This document shows, piece by piece, positions 6,886 to 8,088 of a stretch of 8,088 bases of DNA. Under the pieces are notes generated by a model. That model made no database searches. It had not been told where the DNA came from and was given only the letters and a program-made list of their open reading frames with translations. Location of the stretch: contig JBLIOL010000264.1 of assembly GCA_047639615.1 (NCBI GenBank), positions 1 to 8,088 on the forward strand, in the 5' to 3' direction. A program made the translations under genes and the position numbers. This DNA comes from CAYWNK01 sp047639615. Its GTDB lineage: Bacteria; Planctomycetota; UBA1135; GCA-002686595. Position 1 is the stretch's first letter, and each line of letters begins with the position of its first letter.

Positions 6886-6916
6886 ACGGCCGGCGCCGCT
6901 GGGCGGCGCCGGCCGT
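6886..6916. terminator. Strong GC hairpin between convergent genes
   Basis: A perfect 14-bp inverted repeat (ACGGCCGGCGCCGC and its complement) encloses the 3-nt loop TGG. It begins two bases after the SDR stop and ends 27 bp before the stop of the convergent dipeptidase gene. Position and stability suggest a bidirectional terminator. Neither side has a T-tract, so it is not a textbook intrinsic terminator. It may instead protect the 3' ends or act with a termination factor. Confidence 0.75.
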
Positions 6917-6943
6917 TGGCTCGACTTGCTACGGGCCTGGGGG

Positions 6944-8088
6944 CTACTTGTCTTCGGCCTGGAGGCGTGCGGCCACAGCTTCCACTTCGCGCCAGATGCG
7001 CAGAGTGTTGCCCGACCAGAGCTTGGCCACGTCTGCGTCGCTGTAGCCGCGGCGGCACAGTTCGAGGGTCACGTTGAAGGTCTCCGCGGCTGTGTTCCAA
7101 CCCACAATGCCGCCGCCGCCATCGAAGTCCGAGCTGATGGCAACGTGCTCGATGCCTGCGATCTTGACCGCGTGATCGATATGGTCGGCAAAGTCCGAGA
7201 CGTCGGAGGGCGGGTACTGGGCCTCGATCGCCTTGACTCGTTCGCGTAGCTTCTGACGCTTCTCCTGGCCCTCTTTCGAGGTGTCGGCTGCACCCGCGCC
7301 GCGGCGAGAACCGAGTCCAAGCTCCGTGCGCGCCGCGCGTATAGCGCTGTCGCGCTTGCTCGTGTCCGTGACGTAGCTCGAGAAGGCGACGCACTGAATC
7401 ACGCCACCGTTCGCCGCCAGGGCGCGCAGTTGCTCGTCGTCCAGGTTGCGGCCGTGCACGCGGATGGCGTCGACGCCGGAGTGGGAGGCGATCACGGGAG
7501 CCTTGGAGAGCGCCGTAGCCTCCATCATGGTGGTCTTCGAGGCGTGCGAGACGTCCACCAGGATGCCCACACGGTTGAGCTCGCGCACGGCGTCGCGGCC
7601 CAGGTCGGTGATACCACCGTGCAGGGGTTCCTCCGGAGTGTGGGAGTCGCCCAAGTGGCTGTGGCGGTTGTGGGTCAGGCTCATGTAGCGCGCGCCGAGG
7701 GCGTGGAACTCGGCGATGCGCGAGATGTCCTGTCCCATGGCGTAGCCGTTCTCGATGCCGATGCAAGCTACGAGCTTGCCGGAGGCTGCGATGCGCTCCA
7801 CATCATCGGCCGTGCGCGCTAGCTCGATCTCCTCGGGGAAGCGCTCACACATGCGCAGGATGGCGTCGAACTTGGTGCGCGCGACTTCATCGGCGCGCGT
7901 GAAGCCCTCGTCGTCCAGTGAACCTTGCCCCACGTATACGATGAAGAAGGCTACATCGAGCCCGCCCGCGTGCATCTTGGGGAAGTCCACCTGGGAGCGT
8001 CCCCAGCGCCGCGGGTCGTTGCGCAGGGACCACTCCTCGCGCTTGCTCTCCTCCTCGGGTACGTCGGCGCTGGCCAGACTGGATGAGA
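6944..8088 (-). CDS. Membrane dipeptidase (peptidase family M19), partial (N-terminus beyond right edge)
   Basis: The enzyme is a zinc-dependent amidohydrolase that cleaves dipeptides. The reading frame is open to the right edge, giving 380 visible residues. The GTG at 7988-7990 (VDFPKMHAGG) is internal to the conserved family sequence and is not the start. Numbered from that codon, the visible site residues are Glu80 in GIENG (bridging zinc ligand), His149 in VDVSHAS, His170 in IASHSGV, Arg181 in HGRNLDD, and Asp288/Asp290 in SSDFDGGGG. The first HxD zinc ligands normally sit roughly 35-45 residues before DFPKM, so they should lie just outside the window, together with any signal peptide. 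A charged Lys/Arg/Glu-rich segment at about residues 208-262 separates two core strands; a similar insert is common in bacterial relatives. The gene converges on the sugar operon and shares the hairpin at 6886-6916. I infer no functional link to sugar uptake. Confidence 0.93.
   Translation of the reverse strand, partial: SSSLASADVPEEESKREEWSLRNDPRRWGRSQVDFPKMHAGGLDVAFFIVYVGQGSLDDEGFTRADEVARTKFDAILRMCERFPEEIELARTADDVERIAASGKLVACIGIENGYAMGQDISRIAEFHALGARYMSLTHNRHSHLGDSHTPEEPLHGGITDLGRDAVRELNRVGILVDVSHASKTTMMEATALSKAPVIASHSGVDAIRVHGRNLDDEQLRALAANGGVIQCVAFSSYVTDTSKRDSAIRAARTELGLGSRRGAGAADTSKEGQEKRQKLRERVKAIEAQYPPSDVSDFADHIDHAVKIAGIEHVAISSDFDGGGGIVGWNTAAETFNVTLELCRRGYSDADVAKLWSGNTLRIWREVEAVAARLQAEDK

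Noticed and set aside
6669..7766. Long minus-strand open frame of 365 codons
   Set aside because: It overlaps the dipeptidase in another frame and runs into the SDR antisense. The translation is Arg/Pro/His-rich with no family motif, as expected for an off-frame reading of GC-rich coding DNA.
7430..7822. Plus-strand open frame of 130 codons
   Set aside because: It is antisense to the zinc-site region of the dipeptidase and its His/Val-rich translation matches nothing.

Overview
This is a GC-rich window (clearly above 60 % G+C by eye) from what looks like a planctomycete or a close relative in the PVC group. The best taxonomic clue is the truncated gene at the left edge. It encodes an exported protein with a planctomycete-type cytochrome c domain (PSCyt1) followed by a PSCyt2/DUF1549 domain, a pairing typical of Planctomycetota and also found in Verrucomicrobiota and Lentisphaerota. 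Shine-Dalgarno sequences are weak or absent before most starts, which fits that assignment but does not prove it.

Layout. (1) Positions 1-1106, minus strand: the N-terminal 368 residues of the PSCyt1/PSCyt2 protein, which runs off the left edge. (2) Positions 1107-1194: a short divergent intergenic region with two small inverted repeats, probably the control region for the genes on either side. (3) Positions 1195-6883, plus strand: five tightly packed genes that read as one operon. They are a sugar-binding lipoprotein, a two-domain sugar ABC ATPase, an RbsC-type permease, an exported (lipoprotein) aldose 1-epimerase and a short-chain dehydrogenase. The junctions are 38 bp, a 4-bp overlap, 4 bp and a 1-bp overlap. 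(4) Positions 6886-6916: a perfect 14-bp GC-rich hairpin between convergent genes, the likely transcription end. (5) Positions 6944-8088, minus strand: a membrane dipeptidase (peptidase family M19), whose N-terminus lies beyond the right edge.

How the genes may work together. The operon looks like a small monosaccharide module. The surface or periplasmic mutarotase would interconvert sugar anomers, the lipoprotein receptor would capture the sugar, the ATPase and permease would import it, and the cytoplasmic SDR could carry out a first NAD(P)-dependent step such as oxidation to a lactone. No sugar kinase or isomerase is present, which makes an oxidative entry route plausible but unproven. The sugar cannot be named from the sequence. 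The flanking cytochrome-type and dipeptidase genes have no evident functional link to the module.

No rRNA, tRNA, CRISPR array, insertion sequence or phage gene was seen, and no stretch over 300 bases lacks a gene. I do not see a clearly novel system. The points most worth a second look are the exported mutarotase inside a transport operon, the non-canonical residues of the SDR, and the Asp in place of the usual Walker B Glu in the second ATPase domain.
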